From the NCBI RefSeq assembly GCF_002761755.1, contig NZ_PEOG01000029.1:1-64000 (forward strand): a DNA stretch of 64,000 bases. The letters run 5' to 3'. A program made the position numbers and the translations under genes. Positions 8,595 to 16,888 of the stretch are shown here, piece after piece; positions within the stretch are counted from its first letter, which is position 1, and every line of letters starts with the position of its first letter. Below the pieces are notes generated by a model, which was not told the origin of the DNA, did no database searches, and saw nothing but the letters and a program-made list of their open reading frames with translations. Source of the stretch: Roseateles chitinivorans. Lineage in GTDB: Bacteria > Pseudomonadota > Gammaproteobacteria > Burkholderiales > Burkholderiaceae_C.

Positions 8595-9077
8595 ATGTTG
8601 CTTGAAAATCCGCGCCTAAAAGCTACAGCTGACGCGATATATGAGGAGTGCTCGGATTCTGTTAGGTATGAGGAGTTGACGCACTATTATTCCGAGCTGT
8701 ATGGAATCTGGCACTTCCTTGAGGCTTGGGAGGGGTTTGGTCCGGAGGATCGTTCGGACCACGTTTGGTGGATGTTGAATGAGAATCTGGCGGGATTTTC
8801 TGACCCCAGTTGCCGACTTCCAATATTTTGGCTTGCCCTTGCCAAGCGACTTACTCTTCTAAATCACGTTCCACGTAATGTGGCCGACTTTTTGCTTGAG
8901 TTCCTTGGTTCATTGGATGTGGGTCGCTTTGCGTTGGTTAGAAACCTAAATGCTCAGCAAAGGGACGAGTTGGTCCATGACATCGACGACGTGGTTCAAA
9001 CGATTAAGACGATGAAACGCGAAGCCAGGCTGGGTCCAGACATTCGGGACGAAGATTGGGGAGCAATGGACCAATAG
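8595..9077 (+). CDS. Hypothetical protein, immunity-gene candidate
   Basis: This 160-residue acidic, mainly helical protein has ATG 8595 placed 5 bases after taggagca; the TTG just before it is a less likely start. It is rich in Trp and acidic residues in the first half (YGIWHFLEAWEGFGPEDRSD, HVWWMLNENL), and ends with LVHDIDDVVQTIKTMKREA and DEDWGAMDQ. No family is recognised. Size, acidity and location fit a nuclease-type immunity protein, but that is inference only. Confidence 0.6.
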   Translation: MLLENPRLKATADAIYEECSDSVRYEELTHYYSELYGIWHFLEAWEGFGPEDRSDHVWWMLNENLAGFSDPSCRLPIFWLALAKRLTLLNHVPRNVADFLLEFLGSLDVGRFALVRNLNAQQRDELVHDIDDVVQTIKTMKREARLGPDIRDEDWGAMDQ

Positions 9078-9433
9078 CGAAGTGGGTCGCAGCTTCAAGT
9101 ATTCGGATGACTAGACCGCCTGAGCTATTACTGCCATATCCCCTGAGACCGACAACGACAGCTACAGCTCCAAAGACGGCTAGGCTTAGCATGCCAAGAA
9201 GGAGCCACACTTGGCACAGCTGCCCCCAGTCCTAGCCGCCAGCGGTTCAACAAGGCGGGTCTAAGATTCGGTGGAACGACTGGATATGGATGCACGAGAC
9301 TGAATGCGATCAGGATTTCAAGTAGGCGGCAAAACGGCTTGCATCATCGATAGTTTGCCTCCCAGAGTTCTGATTCCCATTAAGGCAGTCGGGATATGCG
9401 TGAATATAAACTCGCAGCCCCCGGTATGAAGAA
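9078..9433. other. Gene-free stretch with the second copy of a diverged repeat
   Basis: Bases 9112-9205 match 5990-6080 loosely (both begin ctagaccgcc and end near ccaagaagga). One frame reads TDNDSYSSKDG followed by stops, so this may be an old exoprotein fragment, but that is not certain. The remainder up to 9433 shows nothing recognisable beyond the leader of the next gene. Confidence 0.4.
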
Positions 9434-9871
9434 ATGAAAGCCTCGTACTTGCTCTCCGGGAAATTTTCATTTTCCGAACATGCCCCATTCGCGCTCGCCG
9501 TGATGCTTGTTATTACAGGCGGCGAGGGGTATTTTCGTCCGGGAGATGTGATGAGGCACATGACCCAATTGATCCAAGAGGGGGTGCCATTCGATTCTCA
9601 GCAATACACGGAAATCGGCCAATGGCGCAATCGCGCCAGTGATGTGATTTCTCCCACTCCCGTGGAAGATGATGCATATTATGCCTGGGCCGACCCCGGG
9701 TTTTGGTCTTATTTCTCCCCGCTTGGTATTTATACAAAGTCCGACTTCATCACCCTTTTTGAAGATTGCTGTCGAAATTTTGTAGTTGAACATCCAGAGC
9801 GACGTGACGAGTTTTATGAGGCGCTCTCTGCTAACGGCATGTCATTAATTCCGACCGCTGAACGACCATAA
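9434..9871 (+). CDS. Hypothetical protein, intact parent-type copy of the pseudogene tail at 3025-3249
   Basis: This 145-residue soluble protein has FSFSEHAPFALAVMLVITGG near the start, VEDDAYYAWADPGFWSYFSP in the middle (about 77-96), then LGIYTKSDFITLFEDCCRNF, HPERRDEFYEALSANG and PTAERP at the end. No named family is recognised. A broken copy of the last half sits 6.4 kb upstream, and the match runs past the stop codon. The duplication of this gene within an immunity string is the pattern expected when cassettes recombine through shared sequence. An immunity role is inferred from the setting. Confidence 0.6.
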   Translation: MKASYLLSGKFSFSEHAPFALAVMLVITGGEGYFRPGDVMRHMTQLIQEGVPFDSQQYTEIGQWRNRASDVISPTPVEDDAYYAWADPGFWSYFSPLGIYTKSDFITLFEDCCRNFVVEHPERRDEFYEALSANGMSLIPTAERP

Positions 9872-10052
9872 GCGGAAAATAAGGGGCGGCTGCTTTTGGT
9901 GTGATGGAGAAACTCGCATATTGCTTGGATGTGCGACGGGTGGCGGAAGGACATGTGGCGAATAGTTTTGCAAGTCAAAACAGCGGTGTGGCCGGCGAAT
10001 ACGAGGGGAGTCACGCCATGAAAGATGTTTCCTTCGTCATGCCAAATTGATC

Positions 10053-10280
10053 ATGCTTCCCTTCTCTGAGGATGAAGCTGAACACTATGGTTATGATGCC
10101 CAACTGTTTTCGATGGATCTTACGAACGCGATTCATGCAGATGCAGCTATTGAAAAATGGCTGATGCGGCGGGCCACGGGCGACGTGAAAGAGCACGCCA
10201 GAAGTCTGCAAATATTCCAGATGCGAGTTTGGGAGCGCTTGTTTCGGGAGTCCTATCGTCCTTTGCCGCTTGAACTGTAA
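10053..10280 (+). CDS. Small hypothetical protein
   Basis: A 75-residue reading frame from ATG 10053: acidic start (LPFSEDEAEHYGYDAQLFSM), then a helix with IEKWLMRRATGDVKEHARSL and a basic end (RVWERLFRESYRPLPLEL). A short frame from ATG 10019 (MKDVSFVMPN) ends at 10051 just before it, so an upstream coding part may have been lost by frameshift. It could be a small real gene or a remnant of an immunity gene. No family is recognised. Confidence 0.4.
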   Translation: MLPFSEDEAEHYGYDAQLFSMDLTNAIHADAAIEKWLMRRATGDVKEHARSLQIFQMRVWERLFRESYRPLPLEL

Positions 10281-10454
10281 GGCTTCGAGTGATAAGGGCT
10301 TCGAACGGTTCCCCGATTCCCTGGATCTCTGGGCTACTCCCGAGTACTCGGAGTGGCCTCGGGGCCTTTAAGGTGGCGGCTTGACTGCCTTGCGAGTTTC
10401 TCCTTTGCAATCCCCGCCCTTCGGAACCTCCTGAACAACCCTAAAGAAAAGTAC

Positions 10455-11309
10455 ATGACAACTTCAAGTTACGAGAAGAGCATTGAACGAGGCGTTAAGC
10501 ACGTAGGTCAACGTCCTGCGGATCGAGCCATAGAACTTCTTAATATAGGGAAGGGATCACGCGAAGGCTGCCTGAGCAGCGTGCTAATGCATGCAGAAGC
10601 ACGGTCGCTCATGGCGTGGTTTGAACGAAAGGACCTCGATGAGCACAAGCAGTGGGCCTATGTTGCTGCGAAGATCCAAAGAATGATTCTTCAACTGGAA
10701 CCCTGGCGTTGGTTCCCTGCCTATAAGCTGCTTTATGCGCTTCTGTCTGATCACGAAAATGTCTTGCATTGGTATGAAGGGCATCGTGTTGCATTTTTTA
10801 TTCACGACGATGAGCGCGGTGATGAGTCGCTGAACAAGGAGAATCCCGCAACGGTGACCTTTCACAGCTACCAAGCTTTACTGGCTCTTCGGGGCGAGTG
10901 GGAAGAATTGGGGCAGCGCTGTGAGCTTATTCTCGGCCTTCCAAAAGCGGTGGGACAGGACTTTCTCGTAGACCACCGCTTCTATCTGGCTTTGGCGAAC
11001 GGAGACCGGAGGGGTATGGAGGCGGCACTGAATTGCCTGACGAGTCCAGAGGTTGCAAAAATCAGAAACTACGGCGCAGCCTTTGGATTTACTGAGAGCC
11101 TCCTCGCCACGCATGCAACCCTCTACGCCAAGATTGCATGGCGTCACGGCTTTGAGATCGAGGTCGAATCTCCCTGGGTTCCTCGTGAATGGCTTCCGAT
11201 AAAGCCTCTTCAGGACTACAAGGACCCGTGGCCCTTCATGCAGAGTTTCGATATTTGGCAACCATTCGAGGGCGAGTGGGCAACATGGTCCCCCGCTCAA
11301 AAGCCCTGA
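10455..11309 (+). CDS. Imm49-like immunity protein (copy 2)
   Basis: This 284-residue paralogue of the protein at 5004-5867 shares KQWAYVAAKIQRM, WRWFPAYKLL, TFHSYQALLALRGEWEEL, DHRFYLALANG, ATHATLYAKIAWRHGFE and SPWVPREWLPIKPL, and ends with FMQSFDIWQPFEGEW. The start is placed at ATG 10455 because it aligns with the start of the other copy; the open frame reaches further upstream without similarity. It is the last gene of the AT-richer island before normal high-GC chromosome resumes. As with copy 1, the Imm49 label rests on recollection of the family pattern. Confidence 0.65.
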   Translation: MTTSSYEKSIERGVKHVGQRPADRAIELLNIGKGSREGCLSSVLMHAEARSLMAWFERKDLDEHKQWAYVAAKIQRMILQLEPWRWFPAYKLLYALLSDHENVLHWYEGHRVAFFIHDDERGDESLNKENPATVTFHSYQALLALRGEWEELGQRCELILGLPKAVGQDFLVDHRFYLALANGDRRGMEAALNCLTSPEVAKIRNYGAAFGFTESLLATHATLYAKIAWRHGFEIEVESPWVPREWLPIKPLQDYKDPWPFMQSFDIWQPFEGEWATWSPAQKP

Positions 11310-11487
11310 TGCATGTCGCCCGAGGCGCCTTTCGTCTGGGATTCTTCGGTAGCAAGCGGTGGCTCGTTGCATCTCGTGATACTTCGCACCCCTTCGCATC
11401 ACCTCTGCTGAGGCGCGAGGCGTACGCTCTCCGTACCCATCGGCCGAGACCCGCGTCCAGGCGGCAGCTGACTGGCAAGGAGCCATC

Positions 11488-12675
11488 ATGAAATTCACTC
11501 GTCCCCTCGCGGCCGGTCTCGCGGCCGCAGTTCTCAGTCTGCTTTCCGCCTGCGGCGGAGGCTCCGGCGGCGATGACCCGCCCGCCGCCAACATGGGCAC
11601 GCTCGGCCTTTCCCTGACCGACGCCCCGACCTGCGGCTTCGACCACGTCAACGTCGCCATCCAGAAGATCCGCGTCCATCAGAGCGCCACCGCCACCGAC
11701 TCCGACGCCGGCTGGGCCGAGCTGAACTTCAGCACGCCCAAGCGCGTCGACTTGCTCACGCTGACCAACGGCGTCCTCGCCTCGCTGGGGCAGATTCCGC
11801 TGCAGGCCGGCCATTACACGCAGATGCGCCTCGTGCTCGCCGCCAACGGCGGTAGCAATCCCTTGCTGAATTCGATCGTTCCGACCGGCGGCAGCGAGGT
11901 CGCGCTCGACACGCCCAGCGCGATCCAGAGCGGCGTGAAGCTCAACGTCGACATCACCATCGCCGCCAACCAGCTCGCCGACTTCGTGCTGGACTTCGAC
12001 GCCTGCAAGTCGGTGGTGACAGCCGGCAACTCCGGCAAGTACCTGCTCAAGCCGGTCGTTGCCGTCACGCCCAACTTCGTGTCGGGCGTCAGCGGCTATG
12101 TCGACAGCACCGTGGCCAATGGCGCGACGATGGTGTCGGTCCAGCAGGGCGGGGTGGTGGTCAAGGCGACCGCGCCCGATTCAACCGGCAAGTTCCTGCT
12201 GCAGCCGGTCGCGCCGGGCAGCTACACGCTCGTCATCACCGCGCCGGGGCGCACCACCGACGTGGTCACCGGGCTGACCGTCGCCGCCTCCACCGTCACC
12301 CTGCTGAACGGCGCCACCTCGCCGCTGAGCCTGGGTGTCTCGATGAGCGGCACCGCGGCCGGCACGGTCACGACCAGCCTGACACCGATCGACGCAAGCG
12401 TGCGCGCGACCCAATCGCTGCTCAGCGGCGAAAAGATCGAGGTCGCGACCCGCGGCGTCGATGCGACCACCGGCGCCTACAGCATGACCCTGCCGACCAG
12501 CGCCCCGATGGTGGCGGCCTATGTCGCACCGCTGGGGGCGCTGAGCTTCGCGGCGGATGCAGGCGCCGCGGCGAAGTACGGGCTGGAGGCCAGTTCCGGC
12601 CTTGCGACGAAGACGGCCGGCCCGCTGACGCTGACCGCCGGCGCGACGACGACCACCAACTTCACCTTCCCTTGA
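11488..12675 (+). CDS. DUF4382 domain lipoprotein
   Basis: This 395-residue envelope lipoprotein has a signal peptide ending in a lipobox at LLSAC (Cys22), followed by a GGGSGGDDPP linker. Residues about 36-190 are a DUF4382 domain: GTLGLSLTDAPTCGFDHVNV, then VAIQKIRVHQS, a WAEL strand and RVDLLTLTNG. Residues about 200-290 form a carboxypeptidase-regulatory-like beta domain (GKFLLQPVAPGSYTLVITAP). The protein is exported and probably anchored in the outer membrane; its ligand is unknown. It is a single gene with ggagcc near ATG 11488, convergent with the anti-sigma gene. A strong hairpin lies behind its stop. Confidence 0.8.
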   Translation: MKFTRPLAAGLAAAVLSLLSACGGGSGGDDPPAANMGTLGLSLTDAPTCGFDHVNVAIQKIRVHQSATATDSDAGWAELNFSTPKRVDLLTLTNGVLASLGQIPLQAGHYTQMRLVLAANGGSNPLLNSIVPTGGSEVALDTPSAIQSGVKLNVDITIAANQLADFVLDFDACKSVVTAGNSGKYLLKPVVAVTPNFVSGVSGYVDSTVANGATMVSVQQGGVVVKATAPDSTGKFLLQPVAPGSYTLVITAPGRTTDVVTGLTVAASTVTLLNGATSPLSLGVSMSGTAAGTVTTSLTPIDASVRATQSLLSGEKIEVATRGVDATTGAYSMTLPTSAPMVAAYVAPLGALSFAADAGAAAKYGLEASSGLATKTAGPLTLTAGATTTTNFTFP

Positions 12676-12680
12676 GGGAT

Positions 12681-12719
12681 CCGTCATCGCGGCGTCCCGT
12701 CTGGGGCGCCGCATGACGG
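12681..12719. terminator. Strong hairpin between convergent genes
   Basis: CCGTCAT (12681-12687) pairs with ATGACGG (12713-12719), and inside it GCGGCG pairs with CGCCGC, with a few more G-C pairs and a short loop. It lacks a clear T-run. Its place between the stops of two convergent genes suggests a shared terminator or RNA-end stabiliser. Confidence 0.6.
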
Positions 12720-12786
12720 GCTGACCAGCGGCCGCCATGGCGGCCCGCGGCGCTTGAGGCTGAGCGCGCCAGGCGCCGCTCGGTGC

Positions 12787-13785
12787 TCAGCGCCGCCAGT
12801 GGCGACGCATCGCGTCCCGCTCGTCCGCGCTCGACAACGGATCGCCCTCCCGCAGCCGATCCATCTCGTCGAGCAGCGCCTGCGGCCACGGTGAGGCGGC
12901 CGTGCGGAATGCGTCCGATGCGGCCGGTATCGATGCGGTCGGGGAAGCCGATGCCGATCCCGATGCGATCGTCGCGAGTTGCCGCACCTGCCAGGTGTTC
13001 CCACCGCGGCAGGCCAGCCCCGCCGTCGCAGTGCCGGCCTCCGTCGCGCCGACGGTGAAGGCGCGGCAGTACTGACCGTCGCGCGACAGGAAGCTGAGAC
13101 CCACCCGGGTGGCGGAGCCGGCGACCGGCGCGCCGGACAACTGCCCGTCCAGCGCCTGGGCGAGCGCACCGTCGGCGCGCCAGCCCCCATTGGCGGCGCG
13201 TTCGAGCTCACCGCGCGGCGCCAGCGCTGTCGCGCCGATCAGCACGCCCAGCGCCAGGCTTGCCGCCATGCCGCCCCAAGCCATCCATCCGCCGCGGCGG
13301 CGTCGACGCTCCTCGCCAAGATCGATGGGCTCGACGCTTGGCCTGGTGGAGGGGACGGGCCTCGGTTCGCTTGGGAGGTCGAGCGCAGGATCGAGCGCCG
13401 GTTCGGTGGTGGCCGTGCGGTCCGCGAAGAGGGCGCTCAGCCGCTCGGGCACCGGTTCATCGAGCACCGGGTCGAAGGCTTCGGCGAGCCGCGCCCGCAG
13501 GCGCCGTTCTCGCGCCACTGCGGCGTCCAGCGCCGCATCGTCCGCCAGCCGGGCCTCGAAGCGGGAGCGCTCCGGCGCGTCCATCTCGTCATCGACATAC
13601 GCGGCGACACGGATCGCGTCATCCATCGCCTGTGCGGTGTCGAGAGACGCATCGCGGTCACCGCCGCGGTCCTGCTCGTGCTCCCGGTCATGGTCCCGAC
13701 CCGCGTCGCGATCCCGATTGCCGTCCTGGCCGCGTTGGCGGCCCGAATCCATTGCGCCGTTCATGTCCTGTCCTTCGCCGCTCAT
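12787..13785 (-). CDS. Anti-sigma factor for the adjacent ECF sigma
   Basis: This 332-residue membrane protein begins in an ATGA overlap with the sigma gene stop, so the two are translationally coupled. The first 50 residues are an unusual Asp/Arg/Gly-rich run. An anti-sigma N-domain follows (VAAYVDDEMDAPERSRFEAR, about 60-80), then a Pro-rich linker and one transmembrane helix (about 166-189, WMAWGGMAASLALGVLIG). The periplasmic C-domain contains QYCRAFTVG and WQVRQLA, a pattern seen in ECF anti-sigma proteins. It should hold the sigma factor at the inner membrane until an envelope signal is received. No zinc HxxxCxxC motif is visible. The neighbouring divergent subtilase could be a target or a processing enzyme, which is speculation. 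Confidence 0.8.
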   Translation of the reverse strand: MSGEGQDMNGAMDSGRQRGQDGNRDRDAGRDHDREHEQDRGGDRDASLDTAQAMDDAIRVAAYVDDEMDAPERSRFEARLADDAALDAAVARERRLRARLAEAFDPVLDEPVPERLSALFADRTATTEPALDPALDLPSEPRPVPSTRPSVEPIDLGEERRRRRGGWMAWGGMAASLALGVLIGATALAPRGELERAANGGWRADGALAQALDGQLSGAPVAGSATRVGLSFLSRDGQYCRAFTVGATEAGTATAGLACRGGNTWQVRQLATIASGSASASPTASIPAASDAFRTAASPWPQALLDEMDRLREGDPLSSADERDAMRRHWRR

Positions 13786-14279
13786 GCGTCGATGTCGCCG
13801 TCGCCCAGCAGTTGCTGCAGCGTGTCCTTTGCCCGCGCCAACCGGCTGGTGACGGTGCCGATCGGCACCTCCAGCACCGCCGCGGCTTCCTTGTAGGGCA
13901 GCCCCTCGACCAGCACGAGGCTCACCACCAGGCGCTGCTCCTCGGGGAGCCTCGCCATCGCCGCCTGCACCGACAGGCGCGCGATGTGGCGGCCCGTCTC
14001 GGACACGCCGACCTGCTCACCGGCCTCCTCGGGCGCCAGCACCTCGGCACGCCGTCCGCGGGCGCGCTGTTCGTCGATCCAGGCGTTCTTCATGATCCTG
14101 AACATCCAGCTGTCGAGGCGCGTGCCGGGCTCGTACTGGTCCAAGGCCCGCAGCGCGCGTTCCACCGCCACCTGCACGAGGTCGTCCGCATCCTCGCGGT
14201 GATGCGTGAGGCTGCGGCCGAAGCGCCGCAGCCGCGGCAGCAGCGCGGCCAGGGCGGATTGCAACTCCAATATGCTCAT
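13782..14279 (-). CDS. ECF RNA polymerase sigma factor
   Basis: This 165-residue sigma-70 family protein of ECF type has sigma region 2 at about 30-72 (DADDLVQVAVERAL, RLDSWMFRIMKNAWID) and region 4 at about 108-157 (LPEEQRLVVSLVLVEGLPYK, EAAAVLEVPIGTVTSRLARA). It lacks regions 1 and 3, as expected for the group. The start is ATG 14279; an alternative a few codons in is possible. It directs RNA polymerase to a small regulon, usually including its own operon. The subtilase gene diverges from it with 71 bp between starts, so both are likely controlled from this gap. The nature of the inducing signal is not visible. Confidence 0.9.
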   Translation of the reverse strand: MSILELQSALAALLPRLRRFGRSLTHHREDADDLVQVAVERALRALDQYEPGTRLDSWMFRIMKNAWIDEQRARGRRAEVLAPEEAGEQVGVSETGRHIARLSVQAAMARLPEEQRLVVSLVLVEGLPYKEAAAVLEVPIGTVTSRLARAKDTLQQLLGDGDIDA

Positions 14280-14350
14280 GCGATGGGATGCCTGATGAAT
14301 AGAACGACGGCGGCGCGGATTTTCTTCCGTGTTCCGGACGTTATCCGTCG

Positions 14351-15763
14351 ATGAGCCTGAAATTGCTTCCGATCCTCGGTCTGGCCGCGGCCTTGATCAC
14401 CGCGCTGCCGGTGTCGGCGCAGGTCCGTCTGCCCGGCTTGCCCGGTCTGCCCGGTGGCGGGCGCCCGTCTGGCAGCGAGCTGCTGCGCCGCACCGAGGCC
14501 CTGTTGACCTCGACCAGCCAAACGCTCGCGCCGGCGGATCCGCTGCGCTGGCGGGAGCGGTTGGCCGACCAGCTCCTCAAGCGCCATCCCGATCAGCTCC
14601 AGCGCAACGCGGTGGACGAACTGGTGTTCATCGGCGAGGTGCTCGCGCTGCCGTCGTCGGAGGCGGCTCGGCAGCGGCTGCTGGCGATGGACGGGTGGGA
14701 GCTGGTCGAGGAGACGCGGCTGGACGGACTGGATCTCGCCTGGCTGCGGCTGCGCGCGCCAGCGAGGACCTCGCCGGCAGCGCTGGGCGCACGCATCGCG
14801 CAGCTGCGCGCCGAGGATCCGGACGGCAGCTACGACTATCACCATGTCTACCTGGATGCCGGCGAGGCAACGCCGTTGGACGGCGCGCCGCCGTCGTCCG
14901 GTCGGGGCGCGGCCGCGGCCCAGCCAGCAAGCCCATCCGCAGGCATCGGCGCAGGCGCGACCGCGAGGGGCGGCACCGAAGGAGGCACCACCGGCGAGCG
15001 TCGCGTCGGCATGATCGACAGCGGCGTCGATGCCGCCCATCCCGCGCTGCGGCAGGTCGGGCTGACTCGCCAGGGCTGTGCGGGCCAGGCCCGTCCTGCG
15101 GCGCATGGCACGGCCGTGGCGTCGCTGCTGGTCGGTGATTCGGATGTTGGCTTCCGCGGTGCGCTGCCGCGTGGCCGGCTCTTTGCGATGGACGTGTATT
15201 GCGAGGGCGGGTCCCAGGCTGGCGGCGGCGTGCAGGCGATCGCCGAGGGCTTCGCCTGGCTGGCACGGATGCGGGTCGGCGTGGTCAACATCAGCCTGGT
15301 CGGACCGCCCAACGCGCTGCTGCGACGCGTGGTGGAGGCCGCGCAGGACAAGGGGCTGCTGATCGTCGCCCCGGTCGGCAACGACGGGCCTTCCGCGCCG
15401 CCGTTGTATCCAGCGGCGTGGCCCGGCGTGATCGCGGTGACCGGGGTCGACGCGCGCCGGCGCGTGCTCGTCGAAGCGGGGCGCGGACCGCATGTCGCCT
15501 TCGCCGCGCCGGGGAGCGACATGGTCGCCGCCGAGGCCGGCGGGCGCGGCTACCTGGCGGTGCGTGGCACTTCGTTCGCCGCGCCGCTGGTCGCGGGCCT
15601 GCTCGCCGCGCGCCTGTCGTCGCCCGATCGAGTCGCGTCATCGGCGGTCTTCAACGCGCTCGCGCGCGATGCGATCGATCTCGGCTCGCCGGGGCGTGAC
15701 GACGTGTATGGCATCGGCCTGGTCGGCGCTTCGCTGCGGGTGAGCGCCGGCGACCTGCGCTGA
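14351..15763 (+). CDS. Secreted subtilisin-like serine protease (S8 family)
   Basis: This 470-residue protein has a signal peptide (about 1-23, cleavage after VSA-Q). An N-terminal prodomain-like part of about 180 residues and an Ala/Gly/Ser linker precede the S8 catalytic domain (about 217-460). The triad is visible as Asp223 (GMIDSGVD), His252 (AHGTAVAS) and Ser408 (GTSFAAPLVAG), with oxyanion Asn344 (PVGNDGP). It is exported to periplasm or medium and should cleave proteins with broad specificity. It is divergent from the ECF sigma/anti-sigma pair and is followed by a low-complexity secreted protein, which suggests a shared envelope-stress or surface programme. A role in degrading the anti-sigma periplasmic domain is possible but unproven. 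Confidence 0.88.
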   Translation: MSLKLLPILGLAAALITALPVSAQVRLPGLPGLPGGGRPSGSELLRRTEALLTSTSQTLAPADPLRWRERLADQLLKRHPDQLQRNAVDELVFIGEVLALPSSEAARQRLLAMDGWELVEETRLDGLDLAWLRLRAPARTSPAALGARIAQLRAEDPDGSYDYHHVYLDAGEATPLDGAPPSSGRGAAAAQPASPSAGIGAGATARGGTEGGTTGERRVGMIDSGVDAAHPALRQVGLTRQGCAGQARPAAHGTAVASLLVGDSDVGFRGALPRGRLFAMDVYCEGGSQAGGGVQAIAEGFAWLARMRVGVVNISLVGPPNALLRRVVEAAQDKGLLIVAPVGNDGPSAPPLYPAAWPGVIAVTGVDARRRVLVEAGRGPHVAFAAPGSDMVAAEAGGRGYLAVRGTSFAAPLVAGLLAARLSSPDRVASSAVFNALARDAIDLGSPGRDDVYGIGLVGASLRVSAGDLR

Positions 15764-15823
15764 AAACCATTGGTTGCAATTGGCCGGGAAGAAGCGCGCC
15801 GGCCGTGACGTTCTCCCTTTGCA

Positions 15824-15846
15824 GGCCTCGGAACGGTTCCGGGGCC
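15824..15846. promoter_or_regulatory. Near-perfect inverted repeat before the low-complexity gene
   Basis: GGCCTCGGAAC and GTTCCGGGGCC form inverted arms around a single G at 15835, with one mismatch pair. It ends 19 bp before the ATG at 15866. It may be an operator or an mRNA hairpin close to the ribosome site aggag. Confidence 0.4.
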
Positions 15847-15865
15847 CTCGAACCAGGAGATCGAC

Positions 15866-16876
15866 ATGAACGCAACTTCGAAGCACCCCCAACGTCTGTG
15901 GCCCGTCGTGGCGGGCACCCTGGTGGCCGTCCTCGGCGCGATGGCGCAGCCGGCGCAAGCGGGCCTGCTCGGCGGCGGTGGCGGCCTCTCGGGCGGCGCG
16001 AGCGGGCAGATCGGCGGCGGCCTGGGCGGGCTTGGCGGACTGGGTCAGCGACCCGACCTGAGCCGCGGCCGCGATGCGCTGCAGCACACGCGGGATCGCA
16101 CGGACCAGGCGGCCGGCAAGGTGACCGATCGCGCGCAGCAGGCGACGGGCAAGGTCAGCGACGGCGTGGAGGATGCCCGCGGCAAGGTGACGGAGCGGGC
16201 GCAGGACGGTGTCGGCCGCGCACAGGACCTGGCGACGCGCGCGCAGGACAAGGCCGCTGGCGCCGCGACCTCGTTGAACGAACGCGCTGAGCACGGCGTC
16301 GCCCGCGTGGGCGGTGCGGCCAGCGCGGCTGGCGGCCAACTGGACCAGGCGGCGGGCCAGGCCCGTCAAGTGAGCGCGGAAGGTGCCGCCATGGCAACGG
16401 GGAGCGCGCAGCTGGCATCGTCGCGGTCGCCGTCGGAAGGCGGCGCCGACGCGATGCCTTCAGCGCCCAACAGCTCGTTGATCGGGAATGGCGCGACCTC
16501 GGGCAAGGGCTCCGCAGCCGGCGAGGGCGCCAGCACAGGCAACGGGTCGACGGCCGGCCATGGCGCTGGCATCGGCGCCGGCAGCCTGAGCGGCGGCAAC
16601 AACGGCAACAACGGCAACGCCAATAACAACAGCAGCGGCAGCAGCGGCACCGGCACGAGCGGCACCGGCACGAGCGGGACTGGCACGAGCGGGACTGGCA
16701 CGACCCCTGCGCCTGCCGCGTCGACATCGCCCAAGCGCACCCATGGCGCGCAGGCCAGCGGGAATGCGAAGGCCGCCGGCTCCGCGCAGGCGAGCCGGGA
16801 CGGCCATCGCGTCGCCGGCCAGGGCAGCGTGAGCGCGTCGGCTGACGCCAAGGCGGGCAAGGCCGGCAGCCAGTGA
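15866..16876 (+). CDS. Secreted low-complexity protein with LEA-like repeats
   Basis: This 336-residue protein has a signal peptide (cleavage after AQPAQA, about residue 32) and a Gly-rich patch. Residues about 65-140 repeat an 11-like pattern of K/R/D/Q/A such as DQAAGKVTDRAQQATGKVSD, as in LEA or apolipoprotein-like amphipathic helices. A long Gly/Ser/Ala/Asn/Thr tail contains four consecutive SGTGT units near 262-281. No enzymatic motif is present. It is probably a disordered periplasmic or cell-surface protein, of unknown function, and is likely co-regulated with the subtilase 102 bp upstream. Confidence 0.65.
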   Translation: MNATSKHPQRLWPVVAGTLVAVLGAMAQPAQAGLLGGGGGLSGGASGQIGGGLGGLGGLGQRPDLSRGRDALQHTRDRTDQAAGKVTDRAQQATGKVSDGVEDARGKVTERAQDGVGRAQDLATRAQDKAAGAATSLNERAEHGVARVGGAASAAGGQLDQAAGQARQVSAEGAAMATGSAQLASSRSPSEGGADAMPSAPNSSLIGNGATSGKGSAAGEGASTGNGSTAGHGAGIGAGSLSGGNNGNNGNANNNSSGSSGTGTSGTGTSGTGTSGTGTTPAPAASTSPKRTHGAQASGNAKAAGSAQASRDGHRVAGQGSVSASADAKAGKAGSQ

Positions 16877-16888
16877 GCGCCGCGCCGG

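Noticed and set aside
10353..10454. Longer start for the Imm49-like copy 2
   Set aside because: The extension has no counterpart in copy 1, whose start aligns with ATG 10455.
14280..14350. ECF-type GGAAC/CGTC promoter in the sigma/protease gap
   Set aside because: A GGAACA on the minus strand is present, but the distance to a CGTC box is about 20-21 bp, longer than usual. Not strong enough to call.
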